Positions 43,179 to 44,977 of a stretch of DNA of 44,977 nt are shown here, piece by piece (within the stretch, counting starts at the first letter, position 1; every line of letters starts with the position of its first letter). Origin of the DNA: an uncultured Clostridia bacterium (GTDB lineage Bacteria > Bacillota > Clostridia > Oscillospirales > CAG-272); contig CALWQR010000007.1 in the NCBI GenBank assembly GCA_944383705.1, forward strand, positions 1-44,977. Reading direction: 5' to 3'. Under the pieces are notes generated by a model. That model ran no database searches. It saw only the letters and a program-made list of their open reading frames with translations, and had not been told where the DNA came from. A program made the position numbers and the translations under genes.

Positions 43179-44042
43179 ATGGAACACAACAACATTGCGC
43201 AGCGGCTGACCGACCTGCGCGCGGCAAAGGGCGCCACGCAGGAGGCGGTGGCGCAGGAGCTGAAGGTATCCAACAAAACCGTTTCCAAGTGGGAAACCGG
43301 CGCGTCACTGCCGGACCTGGATATGCTGGTGGCGCTGGCGCGGTACTACGGCGTCAGCACCGACGCCCTGCTCGGCATTGCCGAGCCCCAGGAGCGCAGC
43401 GTGGAGGAGCTTGTCCGGGCGGAGTTCCGCGGCCTTGACCGGAAAGAGGTAATACGGAAGGCCTTTGCGCTGGTCGATGCCGTCATCCCGGCCTGTGGAG
43501 TTTCCCAGGGCAGGACAGAAGAGCACGACGGGCCGGAGGCTCTGCCTCCCCAAACGGACAGGCAGATGAGCCGGGACTGCGTCTGCGCGCAGGATTTCTT
43601 TGATTTTGTCGCCAGCTCGGAGGATGTGAATGTCGCCGTGATGCTCCTGCGCAATCGGGCGGATTTTGCATGGCTGAAGCAGCCCGAGAAGCAGAAAAAA
43701 ATCACCCAATTTTTCGGCTTTCTGAGCGACGAGGACGCGCTTTCGGTCTGCTATTTTCTCCATTCGTCGGCCTGCCCCGATAGCTTTACCGCGGATTATG
43801 TGGCAAAGCAAACCGGTGTGCCGGCGGCAAAGGCCGCGGACATTCTGGACGCCTCCTGCGAGGTGGGGGAGTGCCACCGCTTTACGGCGCACCTGACGGA
43901 TGGCGAGACAACGGTTTACGAATGCGAGGACGACGGCATGGTGCTCTCGGTCATCACCCTTGCCTACGAGCGCATGTGCGGCAAATGCAGCTACAACTAT
44001 TACTATGGTAACGCAAGCGGCAAGATGATCGGAGGGAGATGA
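43179..44042 (+). CDS. XRE-family regulator with C-terminal unknown domain
   Basis: The 287-residue protein has an N-terminal Cro/CI-type helix-turn-helix (about 5-65; TQEAVAQELKVSNKTVSKWETG is split over helices 2 and 3). A helical middle and a C-terminal domain with scattered cysteines follow, ending in a tyrosine-rich C-G-K-C-S-Y-N-Y-Y-Y segment that might bind a metal. The effector is unknown. AAGGAGG lies 8 nt before the ATG. The stop is 1 nt before the next ATG, so the two regulators are co-transcribed. Confidence 0.85.
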   Translation: MEHNNIAQRLTDLRAAKGATQEAVAQELKVSNKTVSKWETGASLPDLDMLVALARYYGVSTDALLGIAEPQERSVEELVRAEFRGLDRKEVIRKAFALVDAVIPACGVSQGRTEEHDGPEALPPQTDRQMSRDCVCAQDFFDFVASSEDVNVAVMLLRNRADFAWLKQPEKQKKITQFFGFLSDEDALSVCYFLHSSACPDSFTADYVAKQTGVPAAKAADILDASCEVGECHRFTAHLTDGETTVYECEDDGMVLSVITLAYERMCGKCSYNYYYGNASGKMIGGR

Positions 44043-44043
44043 C

Positions 44044-44874
44044 ATGCAATTATCACAGAACATCAAACGGCTGCGGCTGGAACGGAACCTGACGCAGGAG
44101 CAGCTCGCGGAGCGGCTTGGGGTCTCCGCGCAGGCGGTATCCAAATGGGAAACCAGCGATACCTACCCGGACGGCTCCCTGCTTGTCCCGCTTGCGGAGC
44201 AGCTCGGCGTGTCGCTCGACGAGCTGTTCGACCACGACGCGGTTTCCATGGCCGACCTTTCGGGAAAAATCATCCGCCTGCTGCACAAGACCGAGGAGCG
44301 CCGGCGCTTCGATGTCGTGCGCGACATCGGATGGCAGGTGGAAAAAGGCCTGTTCAACTGCCGGATGGAAATAGACGGGCGCTATGATCCCACCGAAATC
44401 CAGCATCTGCGTCGCTCCTCCTATATCCTGAACGACTATGGATTTACCCTGATTTCAAACGGAAAGGAACCGTTTTTTTCGGTATTCCCGGAGCCGGAGG
44501 AGGGATTCGGCGATTTTCTGAACGACCGCGACGCCATACAGCGGATTTTTGCGGCGCTGTCCGCTCCCGACACCCTGCGCGCGCTGGTTGCCCTGTACCG
44601 GCACGGCGACATGTACACGTTTGAGAGCGACGTACTGGCCGCCGAGTGTGAAATTCCAAAAGACCGCATGGCCGGTGTGCTGGACGACCTGAAGGCACTG
44701 CGCATCGTCCGGCAGGGGGATCTGAACGTCAACGGGGAAAAGCGCACCCTGTACGCCTCCCGCCCCAATCATATGGTCATTCCCCTGTTTCTGTTTGCCC
44801 GTGAGCTGGCTTTTTCAAAGGGATTTTGCCTGCAAAGCCATAACAGAAACAAACCGCTGCTGGGAGCCACATAA
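44044..44874 (+). CDS. XRE-family regulator, second of a tandem pair
   Basis: The 276-residue protein has an N-terminal helix-turn-helix (about 5-65; LTQEQLAERLGVSAQAVSKWE as helix 2-3, split) and an alpha/beta C-terminal region. That region contains RYDPTEIQHLRR, then a winged-helix-like part with YTFESDVLAAECEIP and RTLYASRPNH. Its HTH is similar to that of the preceding protein but the C-terminal part is not. GGAGGGAG precedes the ATG. The targets are unknown. Confidence 0.82.
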   Translation: MQLSQNIKRLRLERNLTQEQLAERLGVSAQAVSKWETSDTYPDGSLLVPLAEQLGVSLDELFDHDAVSMADLSGKIIRLLHKTEERRRFDVVRDIGWQVEKGLFNCRMEIDGRYDPTEIQHLRRSSYILNDYGFTLISNGKEPFFSVFPEPEEGFGDFLNDRDAIQRIFAALSAPDTLRALVALYRHGDMYTFESDVLAAECEIPKDRMAGVLDDLKALRIVRQGDLNVNGEKRTLYASRPNHMVIPLFLFARELAFSKGFCLQSHNRNKPLLGAT

Positions 44875-44912
44875 CCTGCCGGCAAGCCTCCGGCCACAGC
44901 AGAACAAAGGGG

Positions 44913-44952
44913 CTGTCGCAAATGCATTATAAAATGCGTGAGCGGCAGCTCT
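44913..44952. other. Imperfect inverted repeat near the right edge
   Basis: GCTGTCGC and GCGGCAGC (one G-T pair) enclose an inner GCATT/AATGC stem. The sequence GGGGCTGTCGCAAATGC resembles terminal repeats of some IS1182-like elements, but the window ends soon after, so this cannot be decided. Confidence 0.3.
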
Positions 44953-44977
44953 CTCATTCCTGTTTGCACAGGGATCG

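Overview
The window looks like a chromosomal segment of a GC-rich, strictly anaerobic, low-copy-mobilome member of the Clostridia, most likely order Oscillospirales (Ruminococcaceae-like). The grounds are Shine-Dalgarno-rich starts, Firmicutes-style TTGACA/TATAAT promoters, a T-box leader, a DUF1540 protein, a reverse-type rubrerythrin and an archaeal-type phosphoglycerate-mutase-like protein beside thrC. The species was not identified, and no phage, plasmid, CRISPR array or complete insertion sequence was seen.

Layout. 1-424: first copy of a composite palindromic intergenic repeat, abutting a CAT-anticodon tRNA. 551-2251: rpsB-tsf, minus strand. 2468-12817: a minus-strand carbohydrate locus, read right to left as solute-binding lipoprotein, sialidase-fold propeller, LamG protein, 40-residue peptide, surface-anchored LamG protein, LamG+propeller lipoprotein and GH2 beta-mannosidase. 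An AraC regulator lies just upstream at 13077-14003. 14057-14788: a single-pass membrane protein. 14992-21218: a plus-strand run of apgM-like/putative homoserine kinase, lepB, rbgA, rnhB, yraN, M19 dipeptidase and thrC. 21285-25866: a DUF1540 protein, a metallophosphoesterase, and tig-clpP-clpX. 25870-26258: repeat copy 2. 26259-29726: an amidase-like protein, a D-2-hydroxyacid dehydrogenase and a YbiT-type ABC-F protein whose second ATPase half is degenerate. 29799-32354: a D,D-carboxypeptidase, then a DUF134-reverse rubrerythrin-BFD ferredoxin operon. 32453-36088: a T-box-controlled SSF symporter and the kdgK-kdgA pair. 36341-39150: an internally deleted GH29 fucosidase, a YunG-like protein and a GH63-like glycosidase whose C-terminus is encoded by repeat copy 3. 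39151-39896: repeats. 39897-44874: an N-acetylglucosaminidase-like surface enzyme, a D-amino-acid aminotransferase and two XRE regulators.

How the parts fit. The 2.5-14 kb locus and the 32-39 kb block both point to use of host or plant glycans (mannosides, fucosides, uronate-derived KDG). tig-clpP-clpX and rpsB-tsf are housekeeping sets. The most unusual items are: the composite repeat family, present as three full copies plus a fragment, each at a gene 3' end; the LamG/propeller locus, which carries the same modules separately and fused and includes a previously unlisted 40-codon gene; the ABC-F protein predicted to keep only one ATP site; and the in-frame-deleted fucosidase.
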